Source: Thermotogae bacterium
GTDB lineage: Bacteria; Thermotogota; Thermotogae; UBA12178
Reading direction: 5' to 3'
Assembly (NCBI GenBank): GCA_003641795.1
Contig: QNAP01000029.1
Coordinates: 1-12,568 of the forward strand
DNA: 12,568 bases
Shown here: positions 6,360-12,568 of the stretch, one piece after another
Numbering within the stretch: position 1 is the first letter of the stretch
Layout of the letters: the number at the start of each line of letters is the position of its first letter
The notes under the pieces: model-generated
What the model was told of the DNA's origin: nothing
The model's input: the letters and a program-made list of their open reading frames with translations, nothing else
Databases searched by the model: none
Translations under genes and position numbers: made by a program

Positions 6360-7351
6360 GAACGTTCTACCTCCCCGACATTGTCGGCGTAGAGCCAACA
6401 TTTCACCATGTGGTCTTCCTTTATTTCCACATCTGGTGGTGTCCGATCGCGACACACTTTCATGGTCTTAGGACACCTATCCACAAAACGGCAGCCCTCG
6501 CCTATGTTCAAGAGCGACGGAGGATAACCATCGATGTAGCTGAGCTCCATGTCGTTTATGTCGGTATTGGGAACGGACTCTAAAAGCGCTTGCGTGTACG
6601 GATGGAGTGGCTTATAATAAATCGTATCCCTTGGAGCGAGCTCTACCAGGTGCCCCGCGTACATAACTCCGATCCGGTGAGCCATCTCCGCTACTACGCC
6701 GAGGTCGTGGGTGATCAAGATCATGGAAGATCGGATGTGTGACTGTATCTCCTTCATGAGTTGGAGAATCTGCGCTTGGACGATAACGTCAAGTGATGTG
6801 GTAGGCTCGTCGGCTATCACCAACGTCGGTCTGAGAACGATAGAGAGAGCGATCATCATTCGCTGGCGCATCCCTCCGCTGAATTGGAACGGGTAGTCGT
6901 TGAGACGTGATTCGCTTATTCCCACTTCTGCCAGGGCTTTAGAAGCCATTTCCAGAGCCTGATCTTCTGAAACCTCCGGTTTGTGAGTCTTGATCGTCTC
7001 TATGAAATGGTCCTTCACCTTCATTATGGGGTTGAGAGAAGTCATTGGATCTTGGAAGATCATGGAGATCTTGGCTCCCCTCAGTTTCTGCATCTCCTTC
7101 TCGCTTTTCGGTATGAGATCCTCACCTTCGAGGTAGACCCTTCCCTCCATGCGAGCCGTCCTTGGAAGTATCTTCAAAAGTGCCGAGCCAAGTGTGGATT
7201 TGCCACAACCGGATTCTCCCACCAGTCCCACGGTTTCTTCTTTGTAAACCTCCATGCTCACTCCATCCACAGCCTTCACGGGCCCGTCAAAGGTCATATA
7301 ATACACTCGAAAATTCTCCATCCGGCAAACGACATCTTTCCCTGCGCTCAT
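6356..7351 (-). CDS. oppD: Oligopeptide/dipeptide-type ABC transporter ATP-binding protein (OppD-like)
   Basis: Second ATPase of the importer, 331 residues. Walker A GESGCGKST is at residues 45-53. Then come the Q-loop FQDPMTSLNP, signature FSGGMRQR, Walker B LVIADEPTTSLD, and switch ITHDLG. The C-terminal extension has the cysteine pattern CRFVDRCPKTMKVC and a last Cys in KCWLY, as in OppF. I chose ATG 7351 because GGGAG lies 8 bases before it. A GTG at 7360, overlapping the oppC stop, would add three residues and cannot be ruled out. It should heterodimerise with the OppF-like subunit and dock on the two permeases. Confidence 0.9.
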   Translation of the reverse strand: MSAGKDVVCRMENFRVYYMTFDGPVKAVDGVSMEVYKEETVGLVGESGCGKSTLGSALLKILPRTARMEGRVYLEGEDLIPKSEKEMQKLRGAKISMIFQDPMTSLNPIMKVKDHFIETIKTHKPEVSEDQALEMASKALAEVGISESRLNDYPFQFSGGMRQRMMIALSIVLRPTLVIADEPTTSLDVIVQAQILQLMKEIQSHIRSSMILITHDLGVVAEMAHRIGVMYAGHLVELAPRDTIYYKPLHPYTQALLESVPNTDINDMELSYIDGYPPSLLNIGEGCRFVDRCPKTMKVCRDRTPPDVEIKEDHMVKCWLYADNVGEVERS

Positions 7352-7356
7352 TGCTT

Positions 7357-8241
7357 TCACTCCCGCTCACCGACATTAGGGTTCAGATATTCGTTGAGTC
7401 CTTCGCTGAAAAGACTGAATCCGAGTACTAAGACGATAATCGCCAATCCTGGAAACATGATCATCCACCAGTCATTCATGAGAATAAAACGTTGACCATT
7501 ACTCAAGTCGTATCCCCAGTCGGGGGTTGGAGGAGCTATGCCAAGCCCCAGAAAACTCAGCCCCGCTTCGGTCATGATGGCGTCGGCGAGATTCATGGAG
7601 AGCACGACCACGACCGAAGGGAGGACGTTGGGGAGTACATATCTAAAAAGAATTGTCCAATTTCTGGCGCCTATTGCCCGTGCTGCTTCGACATAAAGCT
7701 CGCTCTTTATGGATGCCACCTGGTTTCGTATGACCCTGAAGTACGTAGGTGCATAGACCACCGCGATGCTCACCGCGATGTTGGTCACTCCAGTTCCAAG
7801 GACCGCTGCCACAGCGATGGCCAGGATCAACCCAGGAAAAGAGTAAACAGCATCCATGATGAGTGTCAAAATGCGGTCCAGTGGACCTCCTATATAACCC
7901 GAGAGCAATCCAAGAGGTATTCCAATAGCAGCGGCGATGAGGACCGCCATAAAAGCTATGAGTAGAGCTATCTTGGCACCGTGGAGCACCCGACTGAACA
8001 TGTCTCTACCCAGATTATCCGTTCCAAAGATATGCTTGGAGCTGGGAGGTTGGAAAGTCCTTCCTGAACGCACGGTGGGATCGTAGGGTGCGATCTGATC
8101 GGCGAAGAGAGCTGCCAAAAGAAAGACGATGAGTATAACGGCCCCAACGAAAGCCATCTTTCCTGAGCCCGATCTGAAGAACTTTCTCAACACTCTTCCG
8201 ATACCTGCACTGAGAAATCTAACTTCTACCTGCGTTTCCAC
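7357..8241 (-). CDS. oppC: Oligopeptide/dipeptide-type ABC transporter permease (OppC-like)
   Basis: Integral membrane subunit of 294 residues. A short N-terminal cytoplasmic tail and first membrane helix (MAFVGAVILIVFLLAALFA) are followed by the OppC-type N-terminal domain, with PSSKHIFGTDNLGRDMFSR, a hallmark of the family, and then five further hydrophobic segments. The EAA loop that contacts the ATPases is VEAARAIGARNWTILFRYVL. The GTG start at 8241 has GAGGGGTGA upstream and lies 11 nt after the oppB stop. The open frame runs back to 8409 inside oppB, but that part is a shadow. Confidence 0.9.
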   Translation of the reverse strand: METQVEVRFLSAGIGRVLRKFFRSGSGKMAFVGAVILIVFLLAALFADQIAPYDPTVRSGRTFQPPSSKHIFGTDNLGRDMFSRVLHGAKIALLIAFMAVLIAAAIGIPLGLLSGYIGGPLDRILTLIMDAVYSFPGLILAIAVAAVLGTGVTNIAVSIAVVYAPTYFRVIRNQVASIKSELYVEAARAIGARNWTILFRYVLPNVLPSVVVVLSMNLADAIMTEAGLSFLGLGIAPPTPDWGYDLSNGQRFILMNDWWMIMFPGLAIIVLVLGFSLFSEGLNEYLNPNVGERE

Positions 8242-8252
8242 GATGTCACCCC

Positions 8253-9260
8253 TCAGTATCTGATCCTGGGATCGATCCAAGCGTTGACGACGTCCACGAC
8301 TATAGAGATGGTTACCACTATGAGAGCATATATAACTATGGCTCCTTGAACTGCCATGAAATCTCGATAACGGATCTTCTGTATCAAGTAGGTGCCGATC
8401 CCTGGCCAAGAGAACGTGGTTTCCGTGAGAACAGCACCAGCGAAGAGAAGAGCCAGTTGGAGCCCCAGTACAGTCATTATGGGCACCATGGCGTTTTTCA
8501 GAGCGTGTCTATAGATCACAGCGCGTTCTTTTATGCCACGTGCTCTGGCCGCTCTGACGAAATCCTGACTCAAACTCAACACCACGTTGCCTCGGACCAT
8601 ACGAACGAAGACGCTGGAAATGATCAATCCCAAAGTGACGCTGGGAAGAATTAAGTGTTTCAACGCTTCTTTCGCCGATTCCCAGTTGGCAGTGACGAGG
8701 GCATCGAAGAGATACATTCCAGTGATGTGATCTGGTTCCATAAGCGGCGGAATCCTCCCGGCCACTGGTAACCACTTCAGCCATACCCCAAAAACAAGCT
8801 GGAAGACCATTCCCAACCAGAACACGGGCACCGAGTAGATGAAGATGGAATAAACTCTCGCGGAGAGGTCGAATGCGGTATCGTGTCTCCTGGCAGCCTC
8901 CACACCCCAGAAGATACCTATCGCCAACGCGATAAGGAACCCCATTATGGTGAGTTCCACTGTGGCGGGTAGGCGATCCCGAAGCTCCTCGAAGATGGGG
9001 CGCTCCGTGAGTAAAGATTTACCGAGATCACCCTTGAAAAGGTTCAGCAAGTACTCTCCATACTGGGCTATAATGGGTTTGTCGAGCCCAAGTTCGTGGC
9101 GTTTTGCTTCTATTACCTCTATGGGTGCTTTACCTCCAAGGAGCGTGAGAACGGGATCACCTGGTATGACCCTCATGATGACGAAGACCACTGTGAGGAG
9201 TATCAACACCATGGGAATTGCAAGAAGGATGCGGGCTATGATGTATGTCTTCAGCGACAT
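8253..9260 (-). CDS. oppB: Oligopeptide/dipeptide-type ABC transporter permease (OppB-like)
   Basis: Integral membrane subunit of 335 residues, the first gene of the transporter set. The N-terminus is typical of OppB: a membrane helix followed by VIPGDP and a periplasmic segment with ELGLDKPIIAQYGEYL and GDLGKSL. The EAA loop is FVRAARARGIKERAVIYRHA, and the C-terminus contains ETTFSWPGIGTYL. The start is ATG 9260 with GGAGGTG just upstream; the frame extends to 9302 but without a better site. No gene for an extracellular binding protein follows or precedes it on this strand, although Opp systems need one, so the receptor must be encoded elsewhere. Confidence 0.9.
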   Translation of the reverse strand: MSLKTYIIARILLAIPMVLILLTVVFVIMRVIPGDPVLTLLGGKAPIEVIEAKRHELGLDKPIIAQYGEYLLNLFKGDLGKSLLTERPIFEELRDRLPATVELTIMGFLIALAIGIFWGVEAARRHDTAFDLSARVYSIFIYSVPVFWLGMVFQLVFGVWLKWLPVAGRIPPLMEPDHITGMYLFDALVTANWESAKEALKHLILPSVTLGLIISSVFVRMVRGNVVLSLSQDFVRAARARGIKERAVIYRHALKNAMVPIMTVLGLQLALLFAGAVLTETTFSWPGIGTYLIQKIRYRDFMAVQGAIVIYALIVVTISIVVDVVNAWIDPRIRY

Positions 9261-9333
9261 GTGAACACCTCCGGTGATACCTAACGAGAAACGCCTTTCC
9301 AAAATTTTATCATTCTTTAGAGGTTACCACACC

Positions 9334-10470
9334 TCATAATCTAAAAATAGAGACCACCCGCTCCAGAACTTCCAGGAAGCGATCTATCTCTTCGTCGGTG
9401 GTGTATCTGGAAGTGCTGATCCTGATGGCTCCACGCTCGATAAGCGGATCGAGCTTCATGGCCTTGAGAACGTGGCTTCCTCTTTTCTTACTACCACACG
9501 CTGAGTGAGTGGAGACGTAGATCTCCTCACTGCTGAGGGCGTTCACGAGATGTTGTCCAGCGATACCGGGGAAGGATATCTGTAGTGTATTGGGCAAGGC
9601 GTTATCTAAAGGCGTGATCACCACCCCACCAAGCGCCTTCACTGCATCTGCTATGCGCCGCTGCTGTGCTCGCATTTTGGTGACCGTTGCTTCAAAAATT
9701 TTCAGGGCTTTCTCGGCAGCCTTCGCCATCCCCACCGCGCCGGGGACGTTTTGTGTTCCCGACCGCATCCCTCCTTCTTGTCCCCCTCCAGTGATGAGAG
9801 GAACGAGAGGTGTTCCCTCTTTCACGTAGAGAAGTCCCACACCCTTTGGCCCATGGAATTTGTGAGCACTGAGTGCCAAAAAATCTGGATCCCACTCCGC
9901 GATTCTTACAGGCGCCTTCCCGAACGATTGAACAGCGTCGACAAGAAAGAGAGCGGACGGAGCTTTCTCTTTGATCAAACCTGCGGCCGTCTTTAAATCC
10001 TGTAAAGTCCCTGTCTCGTTGTTGGCACTCATGAGTGCCACAACGATGACACTTTCATCCAACAGTTTCTCGAGTTCGTCCATCAGATACTCACTTCTCT
10101 TGTTGACGGGGAGAGTTCTGATCTTCAATTTATGGAGTTTGGAAACGTCTTTGACGGTACTGAGCACCGCACTGTGTTCGATTTCCCCGACAACGATGGT
10201 GTCGCCAAGGTGTGCCTGAGTGCGTGCCGCAGAACGTATAGCCCAGTTCAGCGACTCCGTAGCTGATGAAGTGAAGAAGAGTCGATCAGCAGGTACTTTG
10301 AGAAGATGTCCAAGGGTCCTCCGAGCATCCTCGAGCATTTTTGACGCTCTCACACCCATGGAATGAATAGAGCTGGCATTGCCGTAGTCTTCCAGATAGC
10401 AACGTGCCATCACTTCGAATACTTCTTTGTCAAGTTGGGTGGTCGCGTTGTTGTCCAGATAGATCCGCAC
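9334..10470 (-). CDS. Cysteine desulfurase, NifS/IscS type
   Basis: A PLP enzyme of 378 residues that removes sulfur from L-cysteine as an enzyme persulfide, feeding iron-sulfur cluster or thio-modification pathways in the cytoplasm. Visible residues: the N-terminal YLDNNATT, His99 in EIEHSAVL, Asp178 in LVDAVQ, the PLP lysine Lys204 in SAHKFHGPKG, RSGTQNVPGA at 236-245, and the persulfide cysteine Cys325 in STHSACGSKK. Length and loop match the class of Thermotoga NifS. It starts at GTG 10470 after GAGGAGGTG, 12 nt downstream of the GH130-like gene, so the two are probably co-transcribed. No iscU/sufU scaffold gene is in the window. Whether its main role is cluster assembly or tRNA thiolation is not shown. 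The 73 nt to oppB contain no strong promoter or terminator. Confidence 0.92.
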   Translation of the reverse strand: MRIYLDNNATTQLDKEVFEVMARCYLEDYGNASSIHSMGVRASKMLEDARRTLGHLLKVPADRLFFTSSATESLNWAIRSAARTQAHLGDTIVVGEIEHSAVLSTVKDVSKLHKLKIRTLPVNKRSEYLMDELEKLLDESVIVVALMSANNETGTLQDLKTAAGLIKEKAPSALFLVDAVQSFGKAPVRIAEWDPDFLALSAHKFHGPKGVGLLYVKEGTPLVPLITGGGQEGGMRSGTQNVPGAVGMAKAAEKALKIFEATVTKMRAQQRRIADAVKALGGVVITPLDNALPNTLQISFPGIAGQHLVNALSSEEIYVSTHSACGSKKRGSHVLKAMKLDPLIERGAIRISTSRYTTDEEIDRFLEVLERVVSIFRL

Positions 10471-10482
10471 CGAGACACCTCC

Positions 10483-11547
10483 TCAAACGGGGCGAAGACT
10501 CGAAAGAACGGTGTCGAGATCGGCAACAAATACGCCCATGGCGTAGTCACTCACACCTCCGATCCAGATCAATCGGTCTTCGTAAAGGATCAGCGTATCT
10601 CCGAAGATGACTCCGCCTCTATCTCCATACCATTCGTTCACTCCCGAAGGAACGAGTAGATAGTTGCTTGCCGCTAAGAGTTTCCCTACCTCATCCACCA
10701 CCGCCAGCCCGTTCTTGTAAGACAGATCCTCCTTCATGACGGCATGCCAACCCACGAGATACTTTCCAGGAGCGTATTCAATCGCATTGGTAGACCAGCC
10801 CACTTTGTGTTCCCAGCTTTCCGGCAACATAACCGGATAGAGCGAATCCAGATCGAAAGTCATGGATGAAAGATCGGCCTTTCCACGCCAGCACGCAAGT
10901 CTATCACCTACATCGAGTCTCAGGAGCATAGAAGCTTCTGACACGTCGAATTTCAAGAAGGCACTGTCTTTGCATCCCATAACCGTTTTTTCTCCTGCTC
11001 GGTCCATCACGGAGAAGTAACCTAACTTTTTCGCCGGACAATCGAGTTGGTGTAGTTCTAACGTTGCCAGCGCCTGGACCGATTGCTTCACAAGCCTTCC
11101 TCTTTCATCGTGGTAGTGTTTCGAACCGGTATAGAGGAGATAGACAAGATCTCCGTGGACGTGAACACGAGCGTCCTCACAGCCATGGCCGAACTCCCAA
11201 ATCTTGTCTGGCCACAGAACGATTTCACATTCGATGGGTTTCGCAATTCTGCGTACCAGGAGGTCATCCATGTTGATGAGGATCAAGCCGATACTAGAAT
11301 TGTAGGTGTAATAATCGAATACCAGTCGAGGGAAGAGCATGACCATACCGTTGTTGAGCAACATCCCACCAGGATTGAACGCAGCGACAGGGCGCCTGCG
11401 CAGATAATTGGTGACGAGCAGATCATCTGGGGTGATGTATCTGCGGTCAGAAAAGATATCGCGAGTTTTGTTTTCTCTGATCCCAGTATGCTTCACCGCT
11501 GCCTCTTCGAGCTGTGACCGCAACTTTTCAACTGCACCTTTTCTCAT
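10483..11547 (-). CDS. GH130-like five-bladed beta-propeller glycosidase/phosphorylase family protein
   Basis: 354 residues with the layout of the GH130 (mannoside phosphorylase and related) family: FNPGGMLL and an arginine-containing strand (LFPRLVFDYYTYNSSIGLI) near the N-terminus, GCEDARVHVHGDLVYLLYTG in the middle (family form EDPR), KDSAFLKF, GWSTNAIEY, and a C-terminal blade with DRLIWIGGVSDYAMGVFVADLDTVLSSL. Known members cleave beta-mannosides with phosphate, or hydrolyse them. The variant EDAR and the missing GxPPxxT segment make its activity uncertain. No signal peptide is seen, so it is probably cytoplasmic. I chose ATG 11547 because GAGGAGGG precedes it. The frame is open further upstream, but that part encodes a remnant of an unrelated acyltransferase. 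Confidence 0.7.
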   Translation of the reverse strand: MRKGAVEKLRSQLEEAAVKHTGIRENKTRDIFSDRRYITPDDLLVTNYLRRRPVAAFNPGGMLLNNGMVMLFPRLVFDYYTYNSSIGLILINMDDLLVRRIAKPIECEIVLWPDKIWEFGHGCEDARVHVHGDLVYLLYTGSKHYHDERGRLVKQSVQALATLELHQLDCPAKKLGYFSVMDRAGEKTVMGCKDSAFLKFDVSEASMLLRLDVGDRLACWRGKADLSSMTFDLDSLYPVMLPESWEHKVGWSTNAIEYAPGKYLVGWHAVMKEDLSYKNGLAVVDEVGKLLAASNYLLVPSGVNEWYGDRGGVIFGDTLILYEDRLIWIGGVSDYAMGVFVADLDTVLSSLRPV

Positions 11548-11571
11548 GGCGTTTCCCTCCTCTTTATGGAG

Positions 11572-11760
11572 CCTCATCAGTAAAAGGCTTCTTAACGGTG
11601 ATTCGATTATACGCTTCAGTTCCTGCAAGAAAGCTGCACCTACAGCTCCGTCTATCACGCGATGATCACAAGAAAGCGTCAAACGCATCGCGGGTCTCAC
11701 GACGCTTTCGTCTTCCTTCACTACAGGTTCGTTCACTATTTTACCCGCGACTCGGTGGTT
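11572..11760 (-). pseudogene. Remnant of 2-oxo acid dehydrogenase E2 (dihydrolipoamide acyltransferase) C-terminus
   Basis: This stretch encodes about 60 residues matching the very end of an E2 acyltransferase catalytic domain: AGKIVNEPVV, VVRPAMRLTLSCDHRVIDG (with the active-site HRVxDG signature) and FLQELKRIIESPL. The lipoyl domain, the subunit-binding domain and most of the catalytic domain are missing. A stop codon at 11761-11763 and AT-rich unrelated sequence replace them. The expected stop is also lost, so the frame runs on into the GH130-like gene at 11547. An E2 gene probably once lay immediately upstream and was cut off by a deletion or rearrangement near 11760. The fragment cannot be catalytic, since the core and lipoyl domain are absent. 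Confidence 0.8.
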
Positions 11761-11763
11761 TTA

Positions 11764-11925
11764 GAAAAGGAGGCAGGAAAAGCGTTAAACAAGGAGAGAG
11801 TCAGGAGGGGAAAGGTTCGAAAAAATATGTGTGGTTTTGGTTTATCTATGAGTATACAGAAAAGCTTATGCGAAAGGAGCAATTTACGCTGTTTCCAAAA
11901 TTTTAAAACAGTGCTGATGGATATA
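11764..11925. other. AT-rich gap upstream of the E2 remnant, no gene seen
   Basis: Both strands were read here without finding a protein-like frame. A weak inverted repeat, CTGTTT at 11889-11894 with AAACAG at 11906-11911, flanks AAAATTTT and lies just before the promoter at 11926. It could be a regulator site. A minus-strand TATACT (11851-11856) might serve the GH130-like gene but lacks a good -35. Confidence 0.4.
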
Positions 11926-11953
11926 TTGACAAAAATGTTTTTTGTGCTATAGT
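11926..11953 (+). promoter_or_regulatory. Sigma-A type promoter
   Basis: Consensus TTGACA at 11926-11931, a 16-base spacer, and TATAGT at 11948-11953. The predicted start site falls around 11959-11961. This exactly covers an ATG at 11959 and the imperfect palindrome TGAAAACGATTGTA (11960-11973), which has the central CG of LacI-family operators. The next sizeable gene on this strand begins at 12483, so transcription from here would give it a leader of about 520 nt unless it stops earlier. Confidence 0.65.
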
Positions 11954-11958
11954 AAATA

Positions 11959-12054
11959 ATGAAAACGATTGTAAAAATACCGAGTTCTACGGGGGATGAC
12001 ATGTTTTTGGCGGTTATATGGAAGGCGCTAATGCGGTCTGTTAGATGTTTATAA
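11959..12054 (+). CDS. Possible leaderless 31-codon ORF
   Basis: An ATG coincides with the predicted transcription start of the promoter at 11926-11953 and opens a 31-codon frame beginning MKTIVKIPSSTGDDMF. There is no ribosome site, which leaderless translation would not need. I recognise no family. It may be a genuine small peptide, a leader peptide, or the truncated front of a lost gene whose remaining part was replaced; the first 15 residues look more protein-like than the rest. Confidence 0.2.
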   Translation: MKTIVKIPSSTGDDMFLAVIWKALMRSVRCL

Positions 12055-12184
12055 GTGGGATTAAATGAGAACTATAATGACGCTGGGTTCTGACCAAAAC
12101 AAGATATACGGATAATGAAGCGGCAATTTGTTTAATTAAATATATCGTTTATATGAATGATTTCCAAAAATTCTATACCATTTC

Positions 12185-12370
12185 TTAATCAGCCACCTTT
12201 CTGTGTGAGTGATTGTTCAGGACATTGAACACAACACAAAGGTTGTATGTCAACATGGCCAAGTCCAATATCGCGTCATGATTCCTGTTTTTCACATACC
12301 AGATGTATTCCAGTGAAAAGGATACGTGTCTCTGTTCCACATGATCCCGTGATGTGTGCAAGCTTAGAAG
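12185..12370 (-). pseudogene. Decayed reading frame resembling a transposase C-terminus
   Basis: The minus strand is open for 61 codons between a stop at 12371-12373 and TAA at 12185-12187, with no good start or ribosome site. The translation includes SRDHVEQRHVSFSLEYIWYV and then NHDAILDLAMLTYNLCVVFN. The pattern, VEQ followed by a Lys/Arg-rich segment and a hydrophobic helix with YNL, resembles the end of IS4/IS5-type DDE transposases. Other frames just upstream also read as short protein-like pieces, in line with frameshifts. No terminal inverted repeats were found. The identification is tentative. Confidence 0.3.
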
Positions 12371-12383
12371 TCAAAAAGCTTGC
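12358..12383. repeat. Perfect 8-bp inverted repeat
   Basis: GCAAGCTT at 12358-12365 and AAGCTTGC at 12376-12383 are separated by 10 bases. No T-run follows, so it is not a standard terminator. A second small repeat, ATGAG/CTCAT at 12407-12411 and 12420-12424, follows. Together they may fold in the leader of the gene starting at 12483, or be operator sites. Confidence 0.4.
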
Positions 12384-12482
12384 TAGGGAAAGAGTAAATT
12401 CCACAAATGAGTTTAAAAGCTCATAGGGTACACTGATTTGGCATTTTATATACGATTTTAATTTTACCCAGGAGGTGAAAGT

Positions 12483-12568
12483 ATGAGGAAGGTGATGGTT
12501 GTTCTCTTGTTGGTAACAGTGATTATGGGTTTTGGTGTGAAGATTCGTTTGGTAAACACTGCAGGAGC
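12483..12568 (+). CDS. Start of an exported protein (partial, runs off the window)
   Basis: The frame begins at ATG 12483 after a strong GGAGGTG (12471-12477). The first 28 residues start MRKVMVVLLLVTVIMGFG, a short basic N-terminus followed by a hydrophobic core like a Sec signal peptide. The mature part, VKIRLVNTAG, is too short to assign. In Thermotogae such starts are common in ABC-transporter substrate-binding proteins, and the transporter in this window lacks one, but the gene lies on the opposite strand and the link is speculative. The 3' end is outside the window. Confidence 0.75.
   Translation, partial: MRKVMVVLLLVTVIMGFGVKIRLVNTAG

Noticed and set aside
8242..8409. Upstream extension of the oppC-like frame
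   Set aside because: It is a shadow of the oppB 3' end; GTG 8241 follows a good ribosome site and matches family N-termini.
9320..9335. Hairpin GAGGT/ACCTC after the cysteine desulfurase gene as a terminator
   Set aside because: Only 5 bp and not followed by a T-run on the minus strand, so too weak to call.
11514..11952. Two plus-strand frames (130 and 96 codons) over the start of the GH130-like gene
   Set aside because: They are antisense to the E2 remnant and the GH130-like gene, with no ribosome sites and no protein-like composition.
11736..12002. 88-codon minus-strand frame upstream of the E2 remnant
   Set aside because: AT-rich hydrophobic translation without a family; it ends next to the remnant but is in a different frame and does not continue the E2 protein.

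Overview
The window looks like a piece of a thermophilic Thermotogae chromosome (Thermotoga/Pseudothermotoga type). The basis is gene content and style: strong GGAGG ribosome sites, GTG starts, 4-nt overlapping genes, a cupin that closely resembles Thermotoga maritima TM1459 as I remember it, a bacterial/archaeal SDH-type membrane serine protease, and Opp-type transporter genes of the kind common in this phylum. The genus is an inference; no rRNA or other marker gene is present.

Layout. Positions 1-420 have no convincing protein gene. They hold a strongly self-complementary element (core 123-304) with two short hairpins whose loops read CGGA. Positions 442-4473 are a plus-strand operon of four genes: an opine (octopine/nopaline) dehydrogenase-family protein, a cobalamin-dependent mutase-like protein in which the B12-binding domain is fused in front of a glutamate-mutase-E-like barrel, a D-Ala-D-Ala-ligase-like ATP-grasp enzyme, and a small cupin. 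The first three overlap by 4 nt. The operon ends at a clear terminator (4477-4502) shared with convergent minus-strand genes.

Positions 4520-9260 (minus strand) carry oppB-oppC-oppD-oppF-type ABC transporter genes followed by an SDH-family membrane protease. No substrate-binding protein gene is attached. Upstream on the same strand are a NifS/IscS-type cysteine desulfurase (9334-10470) and a GH130-like beta-propeller protein (10483-11547). Just in front of the latter, and in frame with it, lies a C-terminal scrap of a 2-oxo acid dehydrogenase E2 acyltransferase gene, which marks an old deletion or rearrangement.

Positions 11761-12482 are AT-rich and gene-poor. They hold a good sigma-A-type promoter at 11926-11953, a possible leaderless short ORF, and a decayed minus-strand reading frame that resembles a transposase C-terminus. 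At 12483 a gene for an exported protein starts and runs off the window.

How the genes may work together. The first operon has the parts of an unassigned amino-acid pathway: a radical carbon-skeleton rearrangement (B12 mutase), NAD(P)H-dependent reductive N-alkylation or the reverse oxidation (opine dehydrogenase), and ATP-dependent amide formation (ATP-grasp). This combination matches no pathway I recognise and is the best candidate for something undescribed here. The neighbouring peptide-type transporter could carry a substrate or product, but only proximity suggests that.
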